Positions 16,801 to 24,255 of a stretch of DNA of 64,000 nt are shown piece after piece. Each line of letters begins with the position of its first letter. Within the stretch, counting starts at the first letter, position 1. The DNA is from an uncultured Actinomyces sp. (lineage in GTDB: Bacteria > Actinomycetota > Actinomycetes > Actinomycetales > Actinomycetaceae), in the NCBI GenBank assembly GCA_900545825.1, contig URAS01000003.1:124001-188000 (forward strand). Direction: 5' to 3'. Made by a program: the position numbers and the translations under genes. Below the pieces are notes generated by a model. That model saw nothing but the letters and a program-made list of their open reading frames with translations, did not search any database and was not told the origin of the DNA.

Positions 16801-17373
16801 GTAGAAGTAGTCCTTGCCGAAGATGTCTTGGAGCTCTTCGGCGCAGCGGCGGGCCTCGTCGAACTGGCCGAGCCGCATGCGGGTCTGGACCTCGCCCGAC
16901 GGGCATCCCGTCGTCCCGATGAGGCCCTTGCCGTACGTCTCGAGGAGGTCACGGTCGGCGCGGGGCCACTTCCCCATCTGGCCGTCGAGGCTGGCCTGCG
17001 ACCCCAGGCGGAAGAGGTTGTGCATGCCCTCACTCGTCCGCGCCAGCAGGGTCATGTGGGTGTAGGCGCCGCGCGCCGAGACGTCGTCAGCCGCCTGGGA
17101 CTCGTCACCCCACCGCACACGCGAGCGGTCGAAGCGCGAGGTCCCCGGGGTCACATAGGCCTCAAGCCCGATAATCGGCTTGATTCCGGCGTCCTTGCAC
17201 GCCGAATAGAACTCGTAGGCCCCAAACAGGTAGCCGTGGTCGGTGATCGCCAGCGCCTGCTGGCCCAGCCGTTGGGCCTCGGCGACGAGCTTCGAAATCT
17301 TTGCCGCACCGTCGAGCATCGAATAGTCGGTGTGGACGTGGAGGTGGACAAAATCCTGCGGCGCGAAACTCAT
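13822..17373 (-). CDS. dnaE: DNA polymerase III alpha subunit DnaE1
   Basis: The 1183-residue replicative polymerase. The N-terminal PHP domain begins VHLHVHTDYSMLDGA near residue 9. The C-family palm has GRGSGAGSMVAYAMG near 385 and the catalytic PDFDVDFDERRRDEV near 419. Fingers, helix-hairpin-helix and an OB-fold C-terminus follow. PHP histidines are retained, which in actinobacteria gives intrinsic 3'-5' exonuclease proofreading. The length and PHP pattern indicate DnaE1, not the mutagenic DnaE2. It follows rluD by 9 bases at the distal end of the division cluster, as in other actinobacteria. Confidence 0.97.
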   Translation of the reverse strand: MSFAPQDFVHLHVHTDYSMLDGAAKISKLVAEAQRLGQQALAITDHGYLFGAYEFYSACKDAGIKPIIGLEAYVTPGTSRFDRSRVRWGDESQAADDVSARGAYTHMTLLARTSEGMHNLFRLGSQASLDGQMGKWPRADRDLLETYGKGLIGTTGCPSGEVQTRMRLGQFDEARRCAEELQDIFGKDYFYVELMDHGLEIERRVRTELLDLAKHLGAPLLATNDSHYVTEADQPTQDALLCINSGARLADPDRFKFDGSGYFLRPAEDMYRLFDELPEACRNTLRVAEQCDVTFHTVKDGASYMPQYPLPEGEDETSWFIKEVERGLNKRFPNGVPQRERDQATYECEIIEKMRFPGYFLVVADYINWAKSQGIRVGPGRGSGAGSMVAYAMGITELNPLDYGLMFERFLNPERVSMPDFDVDFDERRRDEVIEYVTERYGADKVSQVVTYGTIKAKQALKDSTRILSKPYSVGEILTKKMPKAIQGKDMSVSGMFNPEDPRYKEAEEFRQYCAENQGEIGPVVNLAKELEGLTRQWGVHACAVIMSSHTLTDIIPMMRRPKDGATITQFDYPTCETLGLLKMDFLGLRNLTVISDAQENIVANNKPPLDLESVPLDDKATYDLLSRGDTLGVFQLDGSGMRQLLRTMRPTAFSDISAVGALYRPGPMGAQSHTNYALRKNGRQEIVPIHPALEEPLQEVLAETYGLIVYQEQVMAIAQKLAGYTLGEADLLRRAMGKKKKKEMDKQFATFKAGMLKNGYPEDAVTTLWEILVPFSSYAFNKSHSAAYGLVSYWTAYLKANYPAEYMAALLTSTGSQRDKLANYLRECRRMDIDVYVPDVNLSQANFSPVGQSIRFGFSAIRNVGANVVDAIIATREEKGPFTSFSDFLNKVPQSVCNRRTIESLIKAGAFDSLGDSRRALMSRHEEAVNSVVGLKRNEAVGQFDLFGAFEGEDAQAFSIDIPDLPEWDKKEKLGFEREMLGLYVSDHPLSGLEYVIGRNSDHEVAELLADDGAVTDGASVKLCGLICAVERKVTKKTGSPMAIVTLEDLSGSIEVTFFPASYDTFCDYIAEDAIVSIGGRVKLSEDGGASVIAQELTVPNIAMGSNGPLVLTVRSERCTREVAEQLGDILRNHPGSQPVRMRLTSPGKVTTVQLADELRVNTEGSLYSEVKALLGRSCLDA

Positions 17374-17382
17374 GCCTCGATC

Positions 17383-18309
17383 CTAAGCGTCCCCGCTGAC
17401 ACTGTTGCGCGCGCGTTCGAGGGCCTCGACGAGGTCGGCCGTATATGGCGCCTCAACAGTGATGTCCTGGCGGGTCCGCGGATGGCAAAATGTGAGCTTC
17501 GTCGCATGGAGCCACTGGCGGGTGAGCCCCAGCTCCGCCGCGACCGTCGGGTCGCCGCCGTACGTGGGGTCGCCGACGATCGGATGGTGGATCGCCTGCA
17601 TGTGAACGCGGATCTGGTGGGTGCGCCCCGTCTCGAGCTCGATCTCGAGCAGCGTCGCCCCGGGCAGGACCTCGACCGTGCGGTAGTGGGTGATCGCCGG
17701 CTTGCCCCCATAGACGACGCCCATCTTGAAGTCGCGCGAAGGATGCCGCCCGATCGGCGCGTCGATCGTTCCCATCGTCGGGTCCGGGTAGCCGTGGACG
17801 AGGGCGTGATAGGTCTTACTCACCCGCCGGTGCCGAAAGTCGTTCTTCAGCCGGGCGTACGCCAGCTCGGTCTTCGCGACGACCATCGCGCCCGTCGTCG
17901 CCGCGTCGAGGCGGTGGACGATCCCCGTCCGTTCCGGCGGACCCGAAGTGGAGACGCGGTGGCCCGCGGCCAGCAGGGCGCCGATCACCGTCGGGCCCGT
18001 CCAGCCGGGCCCGGTGTGTGCGGCCATGCCGACGGGTTTGTTGACGACGACCAGCTCGTCGTCCTCGTAGAGGATCGGCAGGTCGGAGGGCGTCTCGAGG
18101 CTCTGCTCCCCCGGCGGGGGCAGCCGGACGGCCACGACGTCGCCGTCCTCGAGTTTGCGGGCCTTGGCGCGCGAGGACCCGTTGACGCGGGCGTTCCCCT
18201 CACCAATCAGGCCGGCCGCCTGCGAGCGGGAAATCCCGAACAGCCGCGACAGCCCGACGTCGACGCGCTCGCCCACGAGAGAGGGCGGGACCTCAACCTG
18301 CTCCCACAT
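17383..18309 (-). CDS. RluA-family 23S rRNA pseudouridine synthase (RluD-like)
   Basis: A 308-residue enzyme converting uridine to pseudouridine in structured RNA, probably the helix 69 region of 23S rRNA. It has an N-terminal S4 domain (residues 9-65: RVDVGLSRLFGISRSQAAGLI) and the catalytic domain with GIVHRLDAATTGAMVVAK near 128, where the aspartate is the nucleophile. It also has ETGRTHQIRVHM near 222 and HHPIVGDPTYGG near 236. It begins 3 bases after lspA, the standard actinobacterial pairing. Confidence 0.92.
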   Translation of the reverse strand: MWEQVEVPPSLVGERVDVGLSRLFGISRSQAAGLIGEGNARVNGSSRAKARKLEDGDVVAVRLPPPGEQSLETPSDLPILYEDDELVVVNKPVGMAAHTGPGWTGPTVIGALLAAGHRVSTSGPPERTGIVHRLDAATTGAMVVAKTELAYARLKNDFRHRRVSKTYHALVHGYPDPTMGTIDAPIGRHPSRDFKMGVVYGGKPAITHYRTVEVLPGATLLEIELETGRTHQIRVHMQAIHHPIVGDPTYGGDPTVAAELGLTRQWLHATKLTFCHPRTRQDITVEAPYTADLVEALERARNSVSGDA

Positions 18310-18312
18310 GCC

Positions 18313-18825
18313 CTACTGCGACCTCCGCTTCGCCGTCCCATCAAGTGGCACGCCAAGAAAGGTCAACACGACAACCCCGACGACGGCAAGGACGATGGCG
18401 ATGTCGGCGACGTTGCCGATAAACCAGTTGTTGTAGTTGATGAAGTCGACGACGTGGCCCTGGCCAAACGCCGGCGGCTGGATCAGCCGATCAACGAGGT
18501 TCCCAGCCGCCCCACCGACCAGCAGGCCGAGGACGACGTACCACCAGCGCCTCGTCACCTGCGGGGAAATGCAGGCGACCGCAACGACGACGACCGTCGC
18601 GATAACCGTGAAGACCCAGGTCGACGAGGCCGCGAAGGAAAACGCCGCGCCGGCGTTACGGACCAGCTGGAGCGACAAGAGGTTGCCCACCAGATGATGC
18701 TGGACTCCCGGATTCAGCCAGGCGAGCGCCGCCGCCTTGGTGACCTGGTCGAGGGCGACGGTGGGGAGGCCGACAGCCCCAAAAATATAGGCGAAACCAC
18801 ACCACGACCTGCGGCTCTCGGTCAT
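18313..18825 (-). CDS. lspA: Lipoprotein signal peptidase (signal peptidase II)
   Basis: A 170-residue membrane aspartyl peptidase that cleaves signal peptides from prolipoproteins after lipid attachment. Four transmembrane helices are visible. Motifs are LDQVTKAAA near 25, LQLVRNAGAAFSF near 52, GGAAGNLVDRL with the first catalytic Asp near 113, and VVDFINYNNWFIGNVADIAI with the second near 125-141. It is the last membrane gene before rluD and dnaE. Confidence 0.95.
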   Translation of the reverse strand: MTESRRSWCGFAYIFGAVGLPTVALDQVTKAAALAWLNPGVQHHLVGNLLSLQLVRNAGAAFSFAASSTWVFTVIATVVVVAVACISPQVTRRWWYVVLGLLVGGAAGNLVDRLIQPPAFGQGHVVDFINYNNWFIGNVADIAIVLAVVGVVVLTFLGVPLDGTAKRRSQ

Positions 18826-18858
18826 GTCACCCCCTTGATGGTTCGTACGGGCACGAGA

Positions 18859-18896
18859 AAGGCGCGCGCGTACGGTTCGCCGTACACGCGCGCCTT
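18859..18896 (-). terminator. GC-rich hairpin after divIVA
   Basis: AAGGCGCGCG pairs with CGCGCGCCTT, continued inward by GTACGG/CCGTAC around a TTCG loop, with a single C/A mismatch. It begins 9 bases after the divIVA stop on the minus strand. Only UUUCU follows, so termination may be partial, with read-through into lspA-rluD-dnaE. Confidence 0.62.
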
Positions 18897-18905
18897 GCTC
18901 ACCAC

Positions 18906-19598
18906 TTAGTTAGCGGCCCCTGCGTCGACGGAAGAAATAAGCGACTCCAGGTGCGTACGGATCTGGGCGCGGTATTCGCGCTCGAACTGCTTGAGGTCGT
19001 CGACCTTGCCCTCGAGCTCGGTGCGCTCGGACTCGAGCTTATCGAGGACGCGCGTGCGCTCGTCGTTCGCCTCGCGGACGATCTGCTCGCCCTGGGCGCG
19101 GGCCTCGGTGACGATCCGGTTGCCCTCTTCCTCGCCGTCGCGGACGTATTCGTCGTGGACGCGCTGAGCCATCGCCAGCATCGAGGATGCCTCTTCGGTG
19201 CCCGAGGTCGACGGAACCGCAGCAGGCGCCTGCTCCTGGCGGCGGCGCGCCGTCTCCTGGGCGTCGGCGAGCTCCGAGTGAGCCTGGGCCAGATCCGACT
19301 GGGCCTGCTCGTTCTCGGCCTCGAGCTGGTTGATGCGCTCGTGCGCGGCCTCGAGCTCGGCCTTCAGCTGGGCCTCGAACTCGCTGTTACCAGCGCCCTC
19401 GCCAGCGGCCACAACCGGGGCGGGAGCAGGAGCCGCCGGGGCCTCGCCACCCGCGCGCTCCTCGAGGGTCTGAATGGTGAACACCACCTGGTCGAGGAAC
19501 TCGTCGACTTCATCCTGGTCGTAGCCCTCGCGGAACTTCGTCGGCGTGAACGTCTTGTAGTGGACGTCATCGGCGCTCAACAGCGGCATGTCAGTCAT
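18906..19598 (-). CDS. divIVA: DivIVA/Wag31 polar growth scaffold
   Basis: A 230-residue coiled-coil protein that self-assembles at curved membrane (poles and septum) and directs cell-wall growth in actinobacteria. The N-terminal membrane-binding domain is MPLLSADDVHYKTFTPTKFREGYDQDEVDEFLDQV, given in parts, at residues 4-40. After a Pro/Ala linker at 50-65 there is a coiled coil from about 75 to 225 with an interruption near 130. It sits downstream of ftsZ, sepF and yggT as expected. A 208-base gap before yggT contains no gene, only possible promoters, and a hairpin follows the stop, so divIVA is probably its own unit. Confidence 0.95.
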   Translation of the reverse strand: MTDMPLLSADDVHYKTFTPTKFREGYDQDEVDEFLDQVVFTIQTLEERAGGEAPAAPAPAPVVAAGEGAGNSEFEAQLKAELEAAHERINQLEAENEQAQSDLAQAHSELADAQETARRRQEQAPAAVPSTSGTEEASSMLAMAQRVHDEYVRDGEEEGNRIVTEARAQGEQIVREANDERTRVLDKLESERTELEGKVDDLKQFEREYRAQIRTHLESLISSVDAGAAN

Positions 19599-19806
19599 CT
19601 CAAGCTCTTCCTTTTAGTGATGCGACGGGGGGCCCGCCACAGTGTTGGCATCCGTTCTCCAGACCGTCCTCTTAGTCTATCCGCTTTTCCTTCGACAGGA
19701 TATAGCGTGAGGCCGCAAGGCAGACCCGGGTCATCGGGACCAGTCTACCCGATAATCACGTTTGCACCACGTTCACCGTTCACCACATGATTAACATCGG
19801 TCACAG

Positions 19807-20124
19807 TTACGCGCCGATAATGGCCCCGACGAGCCGCCACATCAGTCCACGCAGGACGATCAGCCCAAAAAAGAGGACGAGAAAGCCGACATCCAGCGCG
19901 ACATTTCCCAGCCTGGCCGGCGGGATACGGCGGCCGAGCCACTTGAGCGGCGGATCGGTGAGCGCATAGATCGCGTTCGCCACGACGAGGATCGGCCCCG
20001 AGGGCGTCCAGTCACGGGCAAAGAAGCGTATCCAGTCGAGGATCATCCGAATGATGAGGACCGTCAGATAGGCCGAAATGATCCACGAGATGACGGACGC
20101 GATGTGGTAAATGACCTGACCCAC
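19807..20124 (-). CDS. YggT-family membrane protein
   Basis: A 105-residue integral membrane protein with two YggT repeat-type hydrophobic segments (residues 8-28 and 78-100) and the conserved LTDPPLKWLGRRIPP linker between them. The biochemical role is not known; the gene is conserved between sepF and divIVA and is thought to be linked to division or osmotic behaviour. GTG start at 20124, five bases after the sepF stop. Confidence 0.88.
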   Translation of the reverse strand: MGQVIYHIASVISWIISAYLTVLIIRMILDWIRFFARDWTPSGPILVVANAIYALTDPPLKWLGRRIPPARLGNVALDVGFLVLFFGLIVLRGLMWRLVGAIIGA

Positions 20125-20129
20125 GCCGC

Positions 20130-20591
20130 TTAACCGAGCAGACCCGAGAGGCTATCGTCTTCGGAGCCGTCGACCGCAACCTCGTGCGGGGACAGCAGGT
20201 AGACGCGGCTGCCGACGCGCGTCATGTGGCCCTGGAGGCCGTAGACCAGGCCGGAGGCGAAGTCGAGCAGGCGGCGGGCCTCGGTTTCGCGGACCGCCTC
20301 GAGGCTGAGGATGACGGGGGTGTTGCCGCGGAACACGTCGGCGATCTTGACGGCGTCGTTGAACGCCTTGGGCCGCACCGTGTGGATGCGCCGGATATCC
20401 CCGGAGGAATCGGCCACAACCTGCGGCGTCGGGAACGGGGTCACGCCGGAGGAGAAGTCGCTGGTCTGGGAAGGAGTGAACGAGTAGTCGTCGCCTTCGG
20501 ACTCGTATCCGTCGTACAGCTCGTCGTCCATGTCGGCCTTCGACTCGTGAAGGCCCATGAACGTCATGGCCTTTTTCAGCGTTCCCGCCAT
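20130..20591 (-). CDS. sepF: Cell division protein SepF
   Basis: A 153-residue membrane anchor and bundler for FtsZ. It has a short amphipathic N-terminus (MAGTLKKAMTFMGLHESKADM), a disordered acidic/serine linker to residue 60, and the SepF core (RRIHTVRPKAFNDAVKIAD, RRLLDFASGLVYGLQGHM and VYLLSP). ATG at 20591 with AAGGAG upstream is preferred over the TTG five codons earlier. SepF binds the C-terminal peptide of FtsZ, which is intact in the adjacent ftsZ. Confidence 0.95.
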   Translation of the reverse strand: MAGTLKKAMTFMGLHESKADMDDELYDGYESEGDDYSFTPSQTSDFSSGVTPFPTPQVVADSSGDIRRIHTVRPKAFNDAVKIADVFRGNTPVILSLEAVRETEARRLLDFASGLVYGLQGHMTRVGSRVYLLSPHEVAVDGSEDDSLSGLLG

Positions 20592-20697
20592 CGTTTTCTC
20601 CTTCAAGCCCCAGACTTCAGTCGGTGCACCCTACGCTATCGGTGCATCGTTCCTCAGGGCCCTAAGCGGTGCGGCGTGTCCCCACACCGCATCCGAT

Positions 20698-21423
20698 CTA
20701 CGGCATGATAATCCCGGCGAAACGGCCGGTTTGCGCTTGCCGCCGGTAGGAATAAAGGTTCGCATCCTCGTAGGTGCAGCGCTTCGACGTGAACGACACC
20801 CTGACGCCACCCTCGAGCAGCTGGGCACGCGCGGCGGCCTTGAGGTCGAGGGCGGGCTTGCCCTGTCGGGTCGCGGCCCACGCCTCGGGGACGGTTTGGG
20901 TGACGTACGCGCGCAGGTCCTCGGGCACCTCGTAGCAGCGCTGACAGATCGACGGGCCGATCGCCGCGTGCAGCGTCCCCTCGGCCGCGCCGAGGCTGCG
21001 GAGCTGCCGCAGCGCCTCGGCAATGATCCGGGTAACGATGCCGGCCCGGCCCGCGTGGATGGCGGCGAGGTAGCGGCCGTCCTCCGAGGCGATGAGCACG
21101 GGCACGCAGTCGGCCACCATGACGCCGAGGGCGGGCACGCCCAGTCCGACACGACGGAACTCGTCGACGTCGCAGACGAGCCCGTCGCATACCGGGGTGA
21201 CATGTGTGTAACCGGGGCGAACGACCTCGACCCGCGCAGAATGGGTCTGCTTCATCCACACGACGTCGTGGCCGATCGCCCGGTCCACGATTGCCCGGTT
21301 CCGCAAGACTGCCTGCGGATCGTCACCAACGTGGGGACCGAGGTTCAACGTGTCATAGGGAGGCGCCGAAACGCCCCCCTTGCGGTTGGTGAAGACCGCG
21401 TGGGCCCCGCCGATCGCGAACAC
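20698..21423 (-). CDS. pgeF: PgeF/YfiH (laccase-domain) purine nucleoside and peptidoglycan editing protein
   Basis: A 241-residue zinc-dependent protein of the multicopper-oxidase-like YfiH/YlmD family. Characterised members cleave purine nucleosides, and E. coli PgeF removes wrongly incorporated residues from peptidoglycan precursors. Zinc ligands are visible in MKQTHSARV (His, near 59), MVADCVPVLI (Cys, near 104) and IHAGRAG (His, near 121); AIGPSICQRCYEVP follows. GTG start at 21423 with AGGGGT, 10 bases after the ftsZ stop. The location downstream of ftsZ is conserved in actinobacteria. Confidence 0.88.
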   Translation of the reverse strand: MFAIGGAHAVFTNRKGGVSAPPYDTLNLGPHVGDDPQAVLRNRAIVDRAIGHDVVWMKQTHSARVEVVRPGYTHVTPVCDGLVCDVDEFRRVGLGVPALGVMVADCVPVLIASEDGRYLAAIHAGRAGIVTRIIAEALRQLRSLGAAEGTLHAAIGPSICQRCYEVPEDLRAYVTQTVPEAWAATRQGKPALDLKAAARAQLLEGGVRVSFTSKRCTYEDANLYSYRRQAQTGRFAGIIMP

Positions 21424-21433
21424 GTTACCCCTG

Positions 21434-22753
21434 CTACCTCAAGAAGTCCGGAATGTCGAGGTCGTCGTCGCCGTCCTCGTCGAACACGCGGGGAACCTGG
21501 AGGTTCGACGACGTGGTCGGGCGGCGCTCCTCGGAGACGTAGAGCGGAACCTCGTGCCCGAAGGTCGAGGTCGGCTGCGACGAGGTCTGGTAGCCAACCT
21601 CGGGCTCCGGGGTCTCGCTGACGATGTGGGCGCGCCGCGACCCGGGCCGGGGCGCCTCGATCGTCGCGCGGTGCGAGGCCGTGCGCGGGGCGGGGTCCTC
21701 GAGCGGCGGCAGCTCGCCCGGACGCGTCGTCAACGACGGGACCGGCGGAATCTGCGGAACCTCGAGGCGGGAGTCCTTCGCCGCGGGCGCCTGCTCGGGC
21801 TGCTCGGCCGGCGCGTCGAAGCCCGCCGCGATGACGGTGACGCGGACCTCGTCGCCCAGGGCCTCGTCGATGTCCTGGCCGAAGATGATGTTCGCTTCCT
21901 CGTGCGCCGACTCCTTGACGAGCTCGGCGGCCTCGCGCATCTCCTGCAGCGAGACGTTCGAGCCGCCCTGGAAGAAGATGAGGGCGCCGTGTGCGCCATC
22001 GATCTTGGCTTCGAGCAGCGGCGACGAGATCGCCGCGTCGGTCGCCGCGATGCAGCGGCCCTCGCCCGTCGCCGTGCCGATACCCATGAGCGCCGTGCCT
22101 GCGCCCTTCATGATCGACTTGACGTCGGCGAAGTCGACGTTGATGAGGGCGTTGCGGGTGATGACGTCGGTGACGCCCTGGACGCCGGAGCGGAGGACGT
22201 CGTCGGCGGCGCGGAAGGCCTCAATCACCGAGATGTTAGCGTCCGAGATCTCGAGCAGCCGGTCGTTCGGGATGACGATGAGGGCGTCGACCTCCTCGCC
22301 GAGGGCCTGGATACCGGCCTCGGCCTGCTTCGACCGGCGGGTGCCCTCGAAGCCGAACGGGCGGGTGACGACGCCGACGGTCAGCGCGCCCTGCTGGCGG
22401 GCGACGCGGGCGACCACCGGGGCGGCACCCGTGCCGGTGCCACCGCCCTCGCCGGCGGTGACGAACACCATGTCGGCGTCGCGGAGGATGTCCTCGATGT
22501 CGTCGACGTGGCTCTCGGCCGCCTTCTGCCCGACCGCGGGATCGGCGCCCGCACCCAGGCCGCGGGTCTCTTCCCGGCCGATGTCGAGCTTGACGTCGGC
22601 CTCCGACGCCAACAGCGCCTGCGCGTCGGTGTTGATCGCGATGAACTCGACACCCTTAAGGCCCGCCTCGATCATCCGATTGACGGCGTTGCCGCCGCCC
22701 CCGCCGACGCCGACGACCTTGAGCACCGCCAAGTAGTTTTCCGGTGTGGCCAC
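21434..22753 (-). CDS. ftsZ: Cell division GTPase FtsZ
   Basis: A 439-residue tubulin homologue that forms the Z ring. The GTPase domain has VVGVGGGGGNAVNRMI near 14, the tubulin signature GEGGGTGTGAAP near 103, and the T7-loop catalytic region NVDFADVKSIM near 200. The C-terminal domain ends about residue 315. A 110-residue disordered linker follows, then the conserved tail DDDLDIPDFLR that binds SepF and FtsW. GTG start with GGAAGGGA upstream. The 137-base upstream gap contains a strong palindrome. Confidence 0.98.
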   Translation of the reverse strand: MATPENYLAVLKVVGVGGGGGNAVNRMIEAGLKGVEFIAINTDAQALLASEADVKLDIGREETRGLGAGADPAVGQKAAESHVDDIEDILRDADMVFVTAGEGGGTGTGAAPVVARVARQQGALTVGVVTRPFGFEGTRRSKQAEAGIQALGEEVDALIVIPNDRLLEISDANISVIEAFRAADDVLRSGVQGVTDVITRNALINVDFADVKSIMKGAGTALMGIGTATGEGRCIAATDAAISSPLLEAKIDGAHGALIFFQGGSNVSLQEMREAAELVKESAHEEANIIFGQDIDEALGDEVRVTVIAAGFDAPAEQPEQAPAAKDSRLEVPQIPPVPSLTTRPGELPPLEDPAPRTASHRATIEAPRPGSRRAHIVSETPEPEVGYQTSSQPTSTFGHEVPLYVSEERRPTTSSNLQVPRVFDEDGDDDLDIPDFLR

Positions 22754-22781
22754 GCTGATCCCTTCCTATCGCCAAACCCTC

Positions 22782-22798
22782 ACCCTCAAGTTGAGGGT
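22782..22798. promoter_or_regulatory. Palindrome in the ftsZ leader
   Basis: ACCCTCAA and TTGAGGGT (8-base arms, one-base centre) lie 29 bases before the ftsZ start, and the GAGGGTTT beside it on the minus strand repeats half of it. An element in this position could be a protein operator or an RNA hairpin upstream of the ribosome binding site. Confidence 0.5.
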
Positions 22799-22890
22799 TA
22801 ACGTTATGTCGTATCTCTGTCTGTCCACCATGGTATGAACTCGACCCGTCACTGGCGCGGATGACGCGCGCGTGTCGAGCGAAATTGCGA

Positions 22891-24255
22891 TCACAATGTC
22901 GTCGGGTTCATGGGATCGGTGAGGTCGTACGTCTTGGCGTCGCGTTGGATGAGCGTCTCGAGGACCTGGGCCTTGAGGTCGGAGTCATCCGCGTCGCCCC
23001 ACACGACCGTCGCACCCGACTGCAACGTCAGCGTGATCGCGCCCTTCTTGGGCACACTGATCTGGGCGACCTGTGCCCGCATCGACTCGGACAGGGCATT
23101 GGCGACGGCCGCGCCATCCGCGCGTTTCGCGGGGACGTTCGCGCCGTCCTTGACGACGATCGCCGGCAGCTTGGACGCGTCGGTGCCCGCGACGGGGATC
23201 AGCGCGCCGTCTTCGGCGACGAGCTGCTTGCCCGCGGTGGTCCACCGCCCGACCGGGTAGCGCATAAGGATCTTGACGGTAATCCCGTGCGGGTACTGGC
23301 GGTCGACCTCCGCGTCGCTAATCCACGTCTGTCCGTCGAGGATCTCGGAGCGCAGCGCGGCCGTATTCAGCCTGGGCAGCGGGGTGCCGTCGTGGCGCGC
23401 GACGATCTTTTCGATCGAGGCGGCCTCGACGGGCTCCTGGGCGCCCTTAACCGTGATCTGCTTCTTGTCGAGGGCGAACATCGGGCCAACAGTCAACGCC
23501 AGACCGACGGCGATGAGGATGGCGAGGATCCCGGCCGTCGCCAGGAGGATGTGGCGCTTGCGTTTGCGCACCTCGCGGCGGCGCTCGCTCCGCTTGAGTT
23601 CGAGGGCCGACGTGACCACCGTGTCCGACTGGTCGGCAGGGTGATCCGCCTGCTCGGCGGGACGAGAGTGACGACCGAAAACCTCGGCCGGCGAGTCGGT
23701 GCGCCCGGGCGTGGCGACCTCGCGCGAGGGCTGGTCGGAAGATGTTTCCCGTCGCTTCGCACGATGCGAGTCGCGCCGGGGCTGCGGGGTCGGCTGCGCG
23801 ACATCTCGGCGGCTGGCGACCTCGGCGGAGCCGCGGCGGGCCGTGCGTTTCGCGGGCTGCGGCGCCACCCGGTCGTCGGCCCGGCGGACGTCGCGGTCTC
23901 GAGGCCGCTTCCGGTCGCCGAACGCGGAGCCCGTCGCCCGGGAGGTGCGGTCGCCGCGCGATGTCTCGGAGGTCCGCCTGCGGGGCGCGTCGCCGTCGCC
24001 TCGGCGTCTGGCGCCCGTCCCGCGGGCCGACGCGCCGGTCTGGTGGGCCTCCCGGCGCACCCGGGCGTCCCGTGCGGCCCGGTCGATCGCGCGCCGCTCG
24101 GTCGACGTCCGCTGCGTGGGAGCCGCCTGTCCGTGGCGGGCCGGGGAAGGCTGGGGCGGGGCCGCATCCGGGTTCAGCCTGGGGATGCGGCTCTCGTGGG
24201 GCTCGGCCGGCTCGCTCCGGCGGGCGCTTCGCGGGGTGGGAGGCCGCTTAGCCAC
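22891..24255 (-). CDS. ftsQ: Cell division protein FtsQ with long arginine-rich N-terminus
   Basis: A 454-residue bitopic protein of the FtsQ-FtsB-FtsL complex. The single membrane helix is residues 235-258 (LLATAGILAILIAVGLALTV). It is followed by the POTRA domain (263-335: ALDKKQITVKGAQ and DGTPLPRLNT) and the extracytoplasmic beta domain. The cytoplasmic N-terminus is 234 residues, rich in Arg, Pro, Ser and Asp, and of low complexity. Most FtsQ proteins are 260-320 residues in total. GTG at 24255 has AAGGAG 7 bases upstream and overlaps the murC stop by 8 bases, which supports the long form. Confidence 0.92.
   Translation of the reverse strand: MAKRPPTPRSARRSEPAEPHESRIPRLNPDAAPPQPSPARHGQAAPTQRTSTERRAIDRAARDARVRREAHQTGASARGTGARRRGDGDAPRRRTSETSRGDRTSRATGSAFGDRKRPRDRDVRRADDRVAPQPAKRTARRGSAEVASRRDVAQPTPQPRRDSHRAKRRETSSDQPSREVATPGRTDSPAEVFGRHSRPAEQADHPADQSDTVVTSALELKRSERRREVRKRKRHILLATAGILAILIAVGLALTVGPMFALDKKQITVKGAQEPVEAASIEKIVARHDGTPLPRLNTAALRSEILDGQTWISDAEVDRQYPHGITVKILMRYPVGRWTTAGKQLVAEDGALIPVAGTDASKLPAIVVKDGANVPAKRADGAAVANALSESMRAQVAQISVPKKGAITLTLQSGATVVWGDADDSDLKAQVLETLIQRDAKTYDLTDPMNPTTL

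Noticed and set aside
18859..18896. Possible mobile-element or CRISPR repeat from the GC-rich inverted repeat
   Set aside because: Only one copy is present and its place right after divIVA fits a terminator.
15577..18909. 1110-codon plus-strand open frame opposite dnaE, rluD and lspA
   Set aside because: Antisense to three clearly identified genes; composition is typical of the mirror frame of GC-rich coding sequence.
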